Below are positions 63,915 to 64,000 of a stretch of 64,000 bases of DNA, one piece after another. The notes under the pieces were generated by a model, which saw only the letters and a program-made list of their open reading frames with translations, was not told the origin of the DNA and searched no databases. The number at the start of each line of letters is the position of its first letter. Position 1 is the stretch's first letter. Both the position numbers and the translations under genes were made by a program. Source of the DNA: Dokdonella_A sp963775445 (GTDB lineage: Bacteria; Pseudomonadota; Gammaproteobacteria; Xanthomonadales; Rhodanobacteraceae); the NCBI GenBank assembly GCA_963775445.1, contig CAVZIT010000004.1, positions 1,116,001-1,180,000 on the forward strand, in the 5' to 3' direction.

Positions 63915-64000
63915 TCACAGCCACTTCGCGCGGCGCAGCACCCAGTACACCGCGCCGCATACAGTGACCGTTACCGCGACCATCGCCGGATACGCCCACG
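63915..64000 (-). CDS. Probable CorA-type divalent cation transporter (C-terminus only)
   Basis: Only the last 28 codons are present. They read as one hydrophobic helix (YPAMVAVTVTVCGAVYWVL) followed by RRAKWL and the stop, which is the usual end of CorA-family magnesium transporters (helix, basic residues, terminal WL). The GMN motif would lie beyond the edge, so the call rests on a short tail. Confidence 0.42.
   Translation of the reverse strand, partial: WAYPAMVAVTVTVCGAVYWVLRRAKWL

Overview
The window is about 65% GC, densely packed chromosome of a gammaproteobacterium of the Xanthomonadales (Lysobacterales) type, probably near Rhodanobacteraceae/Dokdonella. I infer this from gene order and family content (asd-fimV-truA-accD, purN-purM beside DUF2066-perM-hda, amgK-murU, a six-gene suf cluster, greB, short NAD-type gnd) and from two secreted proteins ending in an (I/V)F-x-NGFD tail. 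I see no rRNA, tRNA, CRISPR array, prophage or complete insertion sequence. Everything was read by eye, with no database search.

Layout. 1-3493: a leftward operon of a fluoride exporter (crcB), a DUF190 protein and hydrogenase-4-type membrane subunits hyfC, hyfE and hyfF (cut by the window edge), preceded by a clear fluoride riboswitch and a candidate promoter. 3564-5075: a broken HEACH metallopeptidase-like gene, minE without minC or minD, and an acetyltransferase. 5342-8757: a NarL-type two-component system and a membrane-anchored SRPBCC protein. 8863-13875: greB, a HerA-like ATPase, an MFS exporter and mltD. 13943-18827: a small unknown protein, psd, prmB, aroC and asd. 18905-25812: fimV, a secreted Asp-box propeller protein, truA and accD.

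26102-43772 is mostly central sugar metabolism: pgm, pgi, tal, zwf, tkt, pgl and gnd cover hexose-phosphate interconversion plus most of the pentose phosphate pathway. Between them lie a HAD phosphatase, a Gly/Tyr/His-rich lipoprotein, an ECF sigma factor overlapping a membrane protein gene, DUF1203 and DUF1003 proteins, rapA, and several dispersed or inverted repeats. 44279-50148: a DUF3108 protein, purM-purN, then DUF2066, a CDP-alcohol phosphatidyltransferase, perM and hda. 50193-51929: the cell-wall recycling pair amgK-murU, with murU frameshifted. 52058-59079: the suf iron-sulfur operon under an Rrf2 regulator, interrupted between sufB and sufC by a small gene and a frameshifted nucleotidyltransferase. 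59100-63850: a proton-peptide symporter divergent from a secreted S9 peptidase and a small secreted protein. The right edge holds a probable CorA C-terminus.

Most operons show 1- to 4-nt stop/start overlaps (ATGA or GTGA), so translational coupling is common. Three genes are disrupted by indels (about 3800, 50623 and 54524). Two of these lie in short homopolymers, so base-calling or assembly error must be excluded before calling them decayed. The most notable items are the fluoride riboswitch heading a hydrogenase-4-type operon, the 80-nt repeat whose two copies differ only at wobble positions, the insertion inside the suf operon, and the shared C-terminal tail.
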